Assembly (NCBI GenBank): GCA_026398535.1
Contig: JAPLSQ010000061.1
Location: forward strand, 31,934-95,933
DNA: 64,000 nucleotides
Direction: 5' to 3'
Source of the DNA: Candidatus Sumerlaeota bacterium
GTDB taxonomy: Bacteria; Sumerlaeota; Sumerlaeia; Sumerlaeales; Sumerlaeaceae
Under the pieces are notes generated by a model. The model saw only the letters and a list, made by a program, of their open reading frames with translations. It was not told the DNA's origin and did not search any database. The translations under genes were made by a program, and so were the position numbers. Shown here in pieces: positions 9,556 through 17,811 of the stretch. Each line of letters begins with the position of its first letter. The first letter of the stretch is position 1.

Positions 9556-9619
9556 GAAGAACCTCCTGATTAAGTTGCCGTTCCGACACGACACATCTGA
9601 CAATATTGTCCCCTGCGCA

Positions 9620-10426
9620 TCAGGCAGCCCCCATCTCCTTCACCCGCTCGCGGTAGGCGTCCAGTTCGCACGCAAACACGTCACGGATGATCTCCTCGCT
9701 CAGCAATTGCGACTTATCGTGCCAGTGCAGGCGCACATTGAGGCAGGCAATCTGGTCGGCATAATGCGTAAGCGCGCCGACATCGTGCGAAACCATGATG
9801 ACCGTCAGGCCGAAACCATTGCGCAGTTGCCGCATAAAATGCAGGAATTCCTGTTGTCCATGGGAATCCAGTCCGGCTGTCGGCTCATCGAGGATGAGCA
9901 GGCGGGGCTGGCAGATAAGCGCCCGCGCGATGAACACTCGCTGCTGCTGTCCGCCCGACATGCGGCCGATCGGACGGTTGCGCAATCCCCCGACGCCCGT
10001 CATTTCCAGCAGTTCGCCGGCGCGGTCGCGCACGATGCGCGGAATCCGCCACAGCATCCCCGTCCGGGCCACGGCGCCCATCAGCACCACGTCCAGCGCG
10101 GTCGCCGGAAAATTCTTGTCGATCTCATTGCGCTGCGGAACATAGCCGATCACAGACCGCCGCGACCCGCGAAGCTCGCGCGGCGCCGCGCGAAAAATCT
10201 CGATGTGCCCCTCCTGCGGCTCAAGCGCGCCGAGCATCAGTTTCAGCAGCGTCGTCTTGCCGCCGCCATTCGGGCCGATGATGCCGAGAAAGACGCCCTC
10301 GTCGATGCAGAATGTCACACCGTCCAGCACCGTACGGCTGGCGCGGCGGTAGGTCACATCCTTGAGACAGACCACCGCCTCGCGGCATGAGCAGGCGGGC
10401 GCTTCTTCGCAATTGCATTTGATCAT
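9620..10426 (-). CDS. ABC transporter ATP-binding protein, metal-ion (Zn/Mn/Fe) type, with Cys-rich N-terminus
   Basis: The product has 268 residues and is a complete ATPase: Walker A GPNGGGKTT, signature MSGGQQQRVFIARAL, Walker B LLILDEPTAGLD and H-loop VSHD. Sequence style (YRRASRTVLDGV, YVPQRNEIDKNFPATALDVVLMG) fits the ZnuC/MntB branch. The start at 10426 is uncertain because no clear ribosome-binding site precedes it. The first 20 residues are unusual, with Cys at 4, 6, 12, 14 and 20 forming two CxC pairs, a possible metal-sensing tail. No permease or binding-protein gene is adjacent, so its partners must be encoded elsewhere. It lies 69 bases downstream of htrA and may share its transcript. 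Confidence 0.85.
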   Translation of the reverse strand: MIKCNCEEAPACSCREAVVCLKDVTYRRASRTVLDGVTFCIDEGVFLGIIGPNGGGKTTLLKLMLGALEPQEGHIEIFRAAPRELRGSRRSVIGYVPQRNEIDKNFPATALDVVLMGAVARTGMLWRIPRIVRDRAGELLEMTGVGGLRNRPIGRMSGGQQQRVFIARALICQPRLLILDEPTAGLDSHGQQEFLHFMRQLRNGFGLTVIMVSHDVGALTHYADQIACLNVRLHWHDKSQLLSEEIIRDVFACELDAYRERVKEMGAA

Positions 10427-10495
10427 GACCCGATCACAACACCCCCGCGGGGCCGAAAGCAAACAGAGTTTGCCTGCGAACGGGCGCAAGACGCA

Positions 10496-11665
10496 TTACT
10501 GCTGCTGTTGCCGGACGGCTTCGGTGATGGTGTAGTCGATGGTGAGTTTCTTGCCGCCCCTGTCGACCTCGCAACGCACGGTCGAACCGACCTGCTGTGT
10601 CCAGAACTGGCTGGCGAAATCCTTGACGTTCTTTATCGCGCAGCCATTGACGCTGACCACAATATCGCCCACGCGGAGACCAGCGCGCTCGGCGGGTCCG
10701 GCGCGCGCGATATCGGCGACGATGGCTCCGCTGGCAGCCTGCGAGCCCACCATGCGCGCCATGCGTCCGTTGACATTCAGCACATGAAAATCCACCATGC
10801 GCGAACGGAAGCGCCCGTGTTTTATGATCTCATCCGCCACAATCTTCACATGGTTGACCGGGATGGCAAAGCCCACACCCTCCGAGCCACCGCTTCGCGA
10901 AACGATGAAGGTGTTGATCCCCACCAGCTCACCGCTGGCGTTGATGAGCGGGCCGCCGCTATTGCCCGGATTGATCGCCGCGTCCGTCTGGATCATGTTC
11001 TGGTAAATGCGCTGCGCGGCGCCATCCGCGCGGAAGCTCCGCCCAAGCGCGCTCACCACGCCCACCGTCACCGTGGGACGGGGATCGCTGATCACGTTCC
11101 CGAACGGATTGCCCATCGCCAGAACCCACTCGCCCACCATCAGCTCATCGCTGTTGCCCATCTTCACGGCGGGAAGGTTTTTTTCATTCACCTTCAGCAG
11201 CGCGACATCCAGAAATTCGTCCGAATCAATTGGCATCGCGGACAGCTCGCGCCCGTCCATCATCGTGACAAATATCTCCGACGCGCCACGCACAACATGG
11301 TCGTTCGTGATCACCAGTCCATCGGGGTCGATGATGACGCCGGAGCCAAGATAAGGAATCTTCTCTTTGTAGGGCGAGATGGTGAAATTTGAGAAAAAAT
11401 CCTGAACTGGACTGAAGACGTAGGATGTGCGCGAGGCGCCAATGCTGACAACAGCCGGCGACACGCGCTCGGCGGCGTCGACGATCTCGGTGCGGCGCGC
11501 CATCGCACTGCCCTGCGGTGCATTCGCCGCCGCGGCCGATGCCTGAGACACAACAGCCGGAACGCCAAGGCCATGCGATACGCGCCACACTCCCCACCAG
11601 CCCAGCACGAGGCTCAGCCCCGCGCTGAGCAACAACACAGACTTCAAAGATAACAGACGCGGCAT
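10496..11665 (-). CDS. HtrA/DegP-family periplasmic serine protease with one PDZ domain
   Basis: The 389-residue product starts at ATG 11665, with GGAG eight bases upstream. An N-terminal hydrophobic segment (about 8-30) anchors or exports it. The trypsin-like domain has the full triad: His123 in ITNDHVV, Asp153 in DVALLKV and Ser236 in INPGNSGGPL. One PDZ domain follows (about 285-380, GLRVGDIVVSVNG). This DegS-like architecture, with a single PDZ and a membrane anchor, suits either envelope-stress signalling or quality control of exported proteins. The protein ends in a run of four Gln. Confidence 0.93.
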   Translation of the reverse strand: MPRLLSLKSVLLLSAGLSLVLGWWGVWRVSHGLGVPAVVSQASAAAANAPQGSAMARRTEIVDAAERVSPAVVSIGASRTSYVFSPVQDFFSNFTISPYKEKIPYLGSGVIIDPDGLVITNDHVVRGASEIFVTMMDGRELSAMPIDSDEFLDVALLKVNEKNLPAVKMGNSDELMVGEWVLAMGNPFGNVISDPRPTVTVGVVSALGRSFRADGAAQRIYQNMIQTDAAINPGNSGGPLINASGELVGINTFIVSRSGGSEGVGFAIPVNHVKIVADEIIKHGRFRSRMVDFHVLNVNGRMARMVGSQAASGAIVADIARAGPAERAGLRVGDIVVSVNGCAIKNVKDFASQFWTQQVGSTVRCEVDRGGKKLTIDYTITEAVRQQQQ

Positions 11666-11750
11666 TTCAATAACTCCTGCCTTCCACAGAAAACATACAA
11701 GCAGCGAGCGGACATTTTTTCAGCTCTTCTTCCCAACCCTTCTCACCCTC

Positions 11751-12995
11751 TTAAAATTGCGTTTCAGGTTTCGGAGGAGGAGGAGGAACTGGCGGAAGCG
11801 GCGGCGGCACAGGAGGCTTCACCGCCGTTGCCGTGATGGGCGCGGCAGCAGGCGCGGGGGCCACAACGACTGCCGGAGGCGCGGGTGGAGCAGGAGCGGC
11901 CGCAGTGGCGCTTGTCGCGGACACGGCGGGCTTTGTCATCGTAGTCATCGACTCCGCAGGTTTCGGCGGCTCGAGAGGCGCCGGGGGCGGAGTGGCAGCC
12001 GCCGCAGCAGGGGCCGATGTCGGCGTGTCCTTGACGACCAGTTCATCAGGGTTCGGCGTCAGCGTGTTCGCCTGGTATTCCGAAATCGTGAAAATCGTGT
12101 CCTGATCTGTCCGCTTGACATAGAACATGCTCTTCTCGCTGTCCTTTTTGCCGATGAGCAGGTGATCGGTGACCTGCTTCGTCGGCGATGTGGAGCGGTC
12201 CTCATGGGTCAAGGCAAGCCGCTGCATGGGCGGCTCGAGACCGAAATCCGAAAGCGGCTGGGTGGTTTCGCGCTTGGCGAAGTCGTTGGCGCGCAGGGTT
12301 GATATCATCGAAACCAGCGCCTGCACCTTGTTCGCGACGGCATTGCCGGCCGCGGGTTTTTCCGCGCGCCAATTGCCCTCGATCTTGCGCAGGGCGAAAG
12401 TGCCCGATGTGCCCTCGGCTTCCAGCGCCATGATCGAATCACTCGACATCTCGAAGATCGTCTTGTCGCGCCAGCCCTCGGGTTTGTTGAACACATAGGT
12501 CAGCGAGGCATTTGCCTCGATGACCTGCTCACCGCCGGCGGGACGCACGAATGTGGAGAAGAAGGCGGGGCTTGCCTTGCCGATATACAGGTCGGTGATA
12601 AGGCTGTTGTTCGCGCCGAACATTTTCACGCGCGTGGCGCTTGTTTCGTTGACGTTGTACTCGCCGAAGTTCTCCGGGTTGGTGGAAACAATCGTTCCCT
12701 TGATTTCCTTCTCGAGCGCGTTGAACAGGCCGTTGACAAGGTTCTTGTCTGCGCGGTGCTTGTTGGCCGCATCGATGTGCCACACGGCGTCCGCGCGCGT
12801 AAGCGTCACAAGCGCGGCGTCAGGCGCCTTGATCTCGATGCGCTCGACGGTGCTTGAGGTCACGCCGTCCAGAACCTTGGCGGTGTTGGGCGCGGCTTTC
12901 TGGACGATGGCCTCCTCGCGTCTGCTGTACCACACGGCCGCCGCGATTAGAACCGCGGCAAGGATAAAGAGCACAAGTGTCTGTTTCGTGTTCAT
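11751..12995 (-). CDS. DUF4340 protein with Pro/Ala-rich C-terminal tail
   Basis: The product has 414 residues with one N-terminal membrane segment (about 7-24, LVLFILAAVLIAAAVWYSRR). A beta-rich extracytoplasmic body follows, with repeated motifs such as DLYIGKASPAFFSTFVRP and DHLLIGKKDSEKSMFYVKR. These resemble DUF4340 proteins, which usually accompany GldF/GldG-type ABC modules, as here. The last 100 residues are almost only Pro, Ala, Val and Thr and end in a polyproline run, probably an extended spacer in the periplasm. It is the final gene of the minus-strand cassette starting with the GldA-type ATPase. The function of the cassette outside gliding Bacteroidota is not established. Confidence 0.8.
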   Translation of the reverse strand: MNTKQTLVLFILAAVLIAAAVWYSRREEAIVQKAAPNTAKVLDGVTSSTVERIEIKAPDAALVTLTRADAVWHIDAANKHRADKNLVNGLFNALEKEIKGTIVSTNPENFGEYNVNETSATRVKMFGANNSLITDLYIGKASPAFFSTFVRPAGGEQVIEANASLTYVFNKPEGWRDKTIFEMSSDSIMALEAEGTSGTFALRKIEGNWRAEKPAAGNAVANKVQALVSMISTLRANDFAKRETTQPLSDFGLEPPMQRLALTHEDRSTSPTKQVTDHLLIGKKDSEKSMFYVKRTDQDTIFTISEYQANTLTPNPDELVVKDTPTSAPAAAAATPPPAPLEPPKPAESMTTMTKPAVSATSATAAAPAPPAPPAVVVAPAPAAAPITATAVKPPVPPPLPPVPPPPPKPETQF

Positions 12996-13099
12996 GTCAC
13001 ACGGCCTCTCTTAAAAGAATTCGCTCTGCGGGCGGGATCGCCGATACCGCCCGCCTGTTGCTGCTGTCGTTAGTTTGTCCCTTACTGTCCTTAAAACAC

Positions 13100-14749
13100 T
13101 CACGAGCCATAGATGTCGCGGTAACGCGAGCGCTTCATGCGGTTGAACTGGAATTTGATGATCCCGAAAATGATGAGCAGAACGGGGACGCTTGCAATGA
13201 CAATGATCTGGGCGGCGCGCGCCTGCACCTCGGTGTATCCGCTTTTGAGCACGGCGTTTTCGGCGCGCTTTGAGCGCAACGAGATCATCTCTCCGCCGCG
13301 CGTCAGGGCGTCGGCCACGTTGAGCAGGAAGAGCGCGTTGATCTGGCCGTCGCCGCGGGCGATGACATCGTTGATGAACGCGAACGAGCTTCCCGCCACC
13401 ACGACGCGCGCTTCAGGCGGACTGTTGAGCTTGACCTCGCTGGCCGCCACCGTGCGCGTTGTGCCGTTATCCTCGGTGATCACGGGCGGATCGGCCACGG
13501 CATAGCGGCTTTCCAGCGGCCCGGAAACCGACATGACGAGGTTGAACGAATCAAGCTTGTCACCGCGCGGCGGAGGCTTGACCTTCTGCTGGTCGAGCTC
13601 GAACGTCTGCTCCTGTTTCTTCGAGCGGTTGGACGTCTGCGCCAGCACCTCGATGGTGCCGCTCGTGCCGTGTTCGCTCTTAGACACGCTCGACGAGTAA
13701 ATGAAAACCAGCCTCGGCAGTTTGCGGGTGATGATGGAATCCTGGTTGAGGTCCGTGACCTCGATGATGAACGGATTGCGCGATGCCACCAAGCCGCGCA
13801 TCGTCATGAAGTTTTGCTGAAGTCCGCGCCCCCAATCCTCGACCACATCCTGGCCGATGCGCAGGCCGTAGCTCTGCAGAAGCGAGTCGATGGGCGGAGC
13901 CTTGGGTTGCGCGCGCCCCGAACGCTGATCGATCTGCACGCCCGACGCCGCGACAAACAGTTTGCCGCCGCCAATGACGTACTGGTCAATGCGGTAGAGC
14001 GCCTCTTCCGAAAGCTCCTCGGGCTGGAACACCATCAGCAGGTTCACATCCTTGAGGTCGTTGAGCTTTCCCGGCTCAAGGTTCTTGACCGTGTAGCCTT
14101 CCTGCTGAAGGAACTGCGGCACAGCGGCATAATTGCCCTGCTCGCCCATAAAGGGATTGCCGCCGGGGGCGATGATGCCCACTGTGGGGATGTTCACCTG
14201 CGCCACCTTGTTGATGGCGCGCGTAAGCTGGTACTCCACGGAGGATTCCGGACGGATGATCGCCACAACTTCTTTCCTGCCGCGGTACTGGACAACAAAG
14301 CCAAGATAGCCGGCCTTGACGCTCAACTCCGTCGCCGAGGCCTGTTGCATTGCCTGCTCGCGGATACCGTCCTGCTCAGCCTGGCGGGCCAGCGTGGGAT
14401 CAGCTGTCGGATCCTTGAACTCGTAGCGCACGTTGTCCTTCGACGACAGGCGGTACTCATAGAGCAGATTGCGCAACTGGTTGCGCTGTTCCGTCCAGTC
14501 GGGCGGCGTGTTCTGCTCAGTCGCGTAAACGGTCACGGTGACAAGGTCCTTCAGCGAGCCAAGGAGGGTTTTCGTGGCGGGGCTGATGGTGTATTGCTTA
14601 TCGCGTGTGAGATCGAGCCGCATGCGCCCCTGCGATTTCTGGGCAAAGTAATTGATCACGCCGAGGACCACAAGGAACAGAATCGTGGCTACGATGACAT
14701 TTGTTCCGTATTTAAGTTTGCGGGCGGTTTTATCGGTAGGCGTCGCCAT
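13100..14749 (-). CDS. GldG-type auxiliary component of an ABC transport system
   Basis: The product has 549 residues. A membrane segment at about 17-36 is followed by a large soluble domain and a second membrane segment near 517-537, with a short basic C-terminus (RMKRSRYRDIYGS). The sequence (MRLDLTRDKQYTISPATKTL, VTVTVYATEQ, NVNLLMVFQPEELSEEALY) is characteristic of the GldG/ABC-type uncharacterized transport family. The ATG at 14749 lies seven bases after the permease stop, and its GGAG lies within the permease's last codons, so the two are translationally coupled. It probably forms the extracytoplasmic arm of the complex with the adjacent permease and ATPase. Confidence 0.88.
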   Translation of the reverse strand: MATPTDKTARKLKYGTNVIVATILFLVVLGVINYFAQKSQGRMRLDLTRDKQYTISPATKTLLGSLKDLVTVTVYATEQNTPPDWTEQRNQLRNLLYEYRLSSKDNVRYEFKDPTADPTLARQAEQDGIREQAMQQASATELSVKAGYLGFVVQYRGRKEVVAIIRPESSVEYQLTRAINKVAQVNIPTVGIIAPGGNPFMGEQGNYAAVPQFLQQEGYTVKNLEPGKLNDLKDVNLLMVFQPEELSEEALYRIDQYVIGGGKLFVAASGVQIDQRSGRAQPKAPPIDSLLQSYGLRIGQDVVEDWGRGLQQNFMTMRGLVASRNPFIIEVTDLNQDSIITRKLPRLVFIYSSSVSKSEHGTSGTIEVLAQTSNRSKKQEQTFELDQQKVKPPPRGDKLDSFNLVMSVSGPLESRYAVADPPVITEDNGTTRTVAASEVKLNSPPEARVVVAGSSFAFINDVIARGDGQINALFLLNVADALTRGGEMISLRSKRAENAVLKSGYTEVQARAAQIIVIASVPVLLIIFGIIKFQFNRMKRSRYRDIYGS

Positions 14750-14756
14750 TGGTGTG

Positions 14757-15485
14757 TCAGCTCCACTTTCTGCTTTCGATGCTGCGGATATTCAAAAACA
14801 GGAAAAACGCGATCACCGAAAGGTAATAGACAATGTCAGGCATGGCCAGGATGCCCCGGTACATGCTGAGGAAATGCGAGTAAAGGCTGAGCTGCGAGAT
14901 GACCTCGCCGCCCGGGATGAACGCGGAAATGAACGGAAAGCCGATGATGATCATCCCAAAGGAGATCGAGCATCCGAGGATGAACGCGATGATCTGGTTC
15001 TGCGTCAGGCTGGATGCCCATGCCCCGATGGCAAGAATGCTGGCGCCGAGAAGCGCCGAGCCAAGGTAGCCGCACCAGACCGGCCCCCAGTCAATGGGGG
15101 TTTTTGGATCAACAAACATGTTGATCATCACAGGAATCGGAAAAGTCAGCGCCAGTGCCAGAAGAACAAGCACCAGCGAGGCGAAATATTTGCCCAGCAC
15201 AACCTCCCAGTCGCGCACCGGCAACGTCATCAGCAACTCTTCCGTGCCCGTCTTTTTCTCCTCCGCCCAAACCCGCATCGCGATGGCGGGAATGAAAAAC
15301 AGGAACAGCCACGGCACGAAGACGAAAAATCCGCCCATCGAAGCCTGGCCGATGCGGAAAAACAGGCTCACATAGAAAAACAGGCAGGAGCCAAGAATCA
15401 GGAAAATGATGAGGAAGATATAGGTGGACGGCGCGTTGATGAATCCGCCGAACTCCTTCTTGAACATTCTCCATATGTTACCCAT
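14757..15485 (-). CDS. GldF-type ABC transporter permease
   Basis: The product has 242 residues and six predicted membrane helices. The motif RVWAEEKKTGTEELLMTLPV is the cytoplasmic coupling segment typical of ABC-2 permeases of the GldF/NosY group. GGATG precedes the ATG at 15485. It couples directly to the GldG-type gene and is preceded, after a gap containing two hairpins, by the repetitive lipoprotein and the GldA-type ATPase gene. The cassette is thus ATPase, permease, GldG-like and DUF4340 protein. Exported substrate is unknown. Confidence 0.88.
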   Translation of the reverse strand: MGNIWRMFKKEFGGFINAPSTYIFLIIFLILGSCLFFYVSLFFRIGQASMGGFFVFVPWLFLFFIPAIAMRVWAEEKKTGTEELLMTLPVRDWEVVLGKYFASLVLVLLALALTFPIPVMINMFVDPKTPIDWGPVWCGYLGSALLGASILAIGAWASSLTQNQIIAFILGCSISFGMIIIGFPFISAFIPGGEVISQLSLYSHFLSMYRGILAMPDIVYYLSVIAFFLFLNIRSIESRKWS

Positions 15486-15758
15486 GGTTCATCCGTTCAC
15501 TTATTTTGGTGGCACGGGCAATGTTGCCCGTTAAAATAACAACACCGACATGTGCGCTTGTGAAACACCAGCCAGAATCATCAGCAAAAATCGGGCCGAT
15601 AAACACAAAACAACATCCGTGCCGTCATTAAAAAGCGGAAGAAAACTTCATCTTTCCATTTTTGATCTTTATAAAAAATGGAACCGCGCGCATTCTATCC
15701 GATTTCCCTCAGCGTATATCCATATAAATGCTTTTTTTCACCCTATCCCCATCAACAT

Positions 15759-15782
15759 AAAAAAACACCGCCACAGGCGGTG
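15759..15782 (-). terminator. Rho-independent terminator after the repetitive lipoprotein gene
   Basis: On the minus strand a seven-bp stem (CACCGCC/GGCGGTG, three-base loop, 15766-15782) is followed by seven T. It lies about 75 bases past the lipoprotein stop and should end that transcript, separating it from the permease operon. Confidence 0.75.
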
Positions 15783-15801
15783 AGACAAACATTCCCTTCA
15801 C

Positions 15802-15833
15802 CGCCGGCCCGCTCTGTTCGGAGCGGACCGGCG
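15802..15833 (-). repeat. 13-bp stem hairpin just after the lipoprotein stop codon
   Basis: Arms 15802-15814 and 15821-15833 pair over 13 positions. The only imperfect position is C/A on plus-strand RNA but a G-U pair on minus-strand RNA, so the structure fits minus-strand transcripts. It has no T tract. It probably protects the mRNA 3' end or assists the terminator 20 bases further on. Confidence 0.55.
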
Positions 15834-15858
15834 TGATGGGACGCTTATTGTGCCAAGC

Positions 15859-16185
15859 TTATTTGCCAGGCGCGGTGCCGGTTGTAGCCGGAGCCGCTGG
15901 AGCTGGCGCGGCCGGTGTGACCGCCGGTGTTGCCACCGGAGTCTTGGCTGCCACTGGAGCAACTGGCGCGGCCGGTGTGACCGCCGGTGTTGCCACCGGA
16001 GTTTTGGCTGCCACTGGAGCAACTGGCGCGGCCGGTGTGACCGCCGGTGTTGCCACCGGAGTTTTGGCTGCCACTGGAGCCGCTGTGGGCTTGGCTGGCT
16101 CGGGAGGCTTCGGAGGTTCTTCCTGTGCGCATCCGATCAGTCCAAACACACACAGCGCCGTGAGTAAGAGAAGACCCTGTTTCAT
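15859..16185 (-). CDS. Small lipoprotein with three identical 20-residue Ala/Pro/Val/Thr repeats
   Basis: The 108-residue product starts at ATG 16185, with GGAACGG upstream. It opens with a lipoprotein signal peptide ending LIGC (lipobox, Cys about residue 20), then QEEPPKPPEPAKPT and three near-identical 20-residue repeats built on AAKTPVATPAVTPAAPVAPV, and ends APGK. Lgt and Lnt for its processing are in this window. The composition predicts an extended, unstructured spacer in the periplasm. It sits between the GldA-type ATPase and permease genes, with its own terminator, so it may be an insertion into an ancestral operon. No homolog is recognised. Confidence 0.75.
   Translation of the reverse strand: MKQGLLLLTALCVFGLIGCAQEEPPKPPEPAKPTAAPVAAKTPVATPAVTPAAPVAPVAAKTPVATPAVTPAAPVAPVAAKTPVATPAVTPAAPAPAAPATTGTAPGK
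15905..16084 (-). repeat. 60-bp tandem repeat, three copies
   Basis: Copies at 15905-15964, 15965-16024 and 16025-16084 differ at only a few bases (for example GTCTTGG versus GTTTTGG, and the last ten bases of the third copy). Near-identity at the DNA level indicates recent expansion, and copy number may vary between strains. Confidence 0.95.
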
Positions 16186-16300
16186 GTTCAATCCGTTCCT
16201 TTCAAATAATGATACTGCCACATACGACATCAATATGAGAACCATAAATACGCCCCCGTCAAATAAAACTTTCAAGCGCGGAGTCCCAACCAGCGGACTG

Positions 16301-17227
16301 TCAAGTTGTCAGTTCGGCGAACACCTGTTCGAGCGTTGCGCTTTCCTGCCGCAATTCCGCGAGCGACCATTTGTTGGCCACGACGGTGTCGAAGACTCTT
16401 TCAGCCAATTCGCCGGTTTTCCCGCCGTGCAATTCATAGCGCACGATATTCTCGTCGCGCCCGATGACGCGCAAGCTGGAGACGCCTTGGATGGCCGATA
16501 ATCTTTTTTCGACATCCGCCTCGGGGCCGCGGATGCGCGCGATCACGGAATTGCCGCCGCCGCTGCGGGCCATGAGCTCGCTCGGTGAGCCCGACGCCAC
16601 CACACGGCCGTCGCTGATGATGATCGCGCGGTCGCATGTGGCGTTGACTTCCGGCAGGATGTGCGTGGAAAGAATGACCGTTTTTTCGCGCCCGATTTCG
16701 CGGATCAGCTCGCGGATTTCCTTGATCTGGTTCGGGTCCAAGCCGCTCGTCGGCTCGTCAAGAACCAGAATGTCCGGCTCGTGAATGAGCGCCTGGGCCA
16801 AGCCCACGCGCTGGCGGTAGCCCTTCGACAGTTCCCCGATGCATTTTGTCACGGCGCCTTCGAGCCCCGTCATACCCACCAGTTCGCGGATGCGCTCATG
16901 CAGGCGCGAACCGCTGATGCCGCGCATTCCGCCCACAAACTTCAGAAAATCAACCACTGGCATATCGTTGTAAAGCGGCGCGCTCTCCGGCAGGTAACCG
17001 ATGCGCTTGCGCACCTCCAGGGAATTATCAAACACATCTAAACCGGCGACATCCACACTGCCAGTGTCCGCAGTCATGTAACAGGTTAGGATTTTCATCA
17101 TCGTCGTCTTGCCCGCCCCATTCGGGCCAAGAAAACCCACGATCTCGCCCTTGTTGATGGTAAACGACACGCCCCTCAATGCCCGCGTGGAGCCGTAGCT
17201 CTTGGTTACGTTGTCTGCCTGTATCAT
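16301..17227 (-). CDS. GldA-type ABC transporter ATP-binding protein
   Basis: The product has 308 residues from the ATG at 17227 (MIQADNVTKSYG); a GTG 20 codons upstream is possible but would add a poorly conserved tail. It has Walker A GPNGAGKTT, signature ELSKGYRQRVGLAQAL, Walker B ILVLDEPTSGLDP and H-loop STHIL. The C-terminal 90 residues (ARIRGPEADVEKRL onward, ending TLEQVFAELTT) match the extension seen in GldA/NosF/CcmA-type ATPases. It should energise the permease encoded at 14757-15485; the lipoprotein gene intervenes. It is the first gene of the cassette. Confidence 0.9.
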   Translation of the reverse strand: MIQADNVTKSYGSTRALRGVSFTINKGEIVGFLGPNGAGKTTMMKILTCYMTADTGSVDVAGLDVFDNSLEVRKRIGYLPESAPLYNDMPVVDFLKFVGGMRGISGSRLHERIRELVGMTGLEGAVTKCIGELSKGYRQRVGLAQALIHEPDILVLDEPTSGLDPNQIKEIRELIREIGREKTVILSTHILPEVNATCDRAIIISDGRVVASGSPSELMARSGGGNSVIARIRGPEADVEKRLSAIQGVSSLRVIGRDENIVRYELHGGKTGELAERVFDTVVANKWSLAELRQESATLEQVFAELTT

Positions 17228-17811
17228 TTTCGCCGTCGAAGCTATAGATTGTTGATGCAAAAATTCACTATCCTCTTGCTTAAGCACAATCTGTGCCGGA
17301 ACCCGCCTTGCGCAACAGTTTCACATCGTTAGAACGCATCTTGATTTGATGACATGACAATCCACTACGACACACAATGTCCAATAGAGTTCAATCCCTG
17401 CGGGGTTGGATCAAAAAAAAGCTTTCTTCCACGGGTTTCAACCGCAGCTATTCACATTCATCCCCCTCTGGGAATGATGAGTGGTTAATTGATGAATGAC
17501 GAACTTGTTTGCCTGCAATCAAAGGCTGAAAGAGGGTACAATGCATCGCAACGGATAGCGTGGTCCTCATTATATGCTCTTTCAACACCCCATTAGCATG
17601 CAAGTCTGACCCGCTAAAAACCCTCATCTGCGACATTCTGACACATCTGCATCCCACGAGTATGGAAACCGGAAGATGCCTTCATGACATACGCCCCCTA
17701 AAGGCGGATTTGGCAGCGAGCAACTAACTTAATGGGCGTTCGGCGGCAGCGCAAGCGGGTTACAGCAACCCGCATCTTACGGCGCCGCAGGGCGCGTTTT
17801 GCCGCCCGGTG
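17228..17811. other. Gene-poor, AT-richer intergenic region with degenerate hairpin elements
   Basis: No credible coding frame was found in about 580 bases. A hairpin near 17391-17410 (CAATCCC/GGGGTTG, perfect with one G-U pair in plus-strand RNA) precedes a run of eight A. It is followed by TTTCAACCGCAG, resembling fragments of the CAACCCCGCAGGGGTTGAA-type intergenic element. A perfect seven-bp inverted repeat lies at 17755-17773 (GCGGGTT/AACCCGC), 39 bases downstream of the uppP stop. The divergent promoters expected for the ATPase cassette should also lie here but could not be pinned down. Confidence 0.5.

Larger units (their letters stand above)
15486..15858. other. Gene-free spacer inside the Gld-type cassette, with three hairpins
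   Basis: No coding frame in this 373-base spacer looks real and it is AT-richer than its surroundings. It holds a perfect eight-bp inverted repeat around a two-base loop at 15514-15531, flanked by TTATTTT and AAAATAA, within the leader of the permease gene. It also holds the terminator at 15759-15782 and the long hairpin at 15802-15833. The leader may carry its own promoter for permease, GldG-type and DUF4340 genes, but no clear -35/-10 pair stood out. Confidence 0.6.

Noticed and set aside
17385..17415. GAGTTCAATCCC resembling a tRNA T-arm
   Set aside because: No acceptor, D or anticodon stems can be built around it; it fits a simple hairpin element instead.
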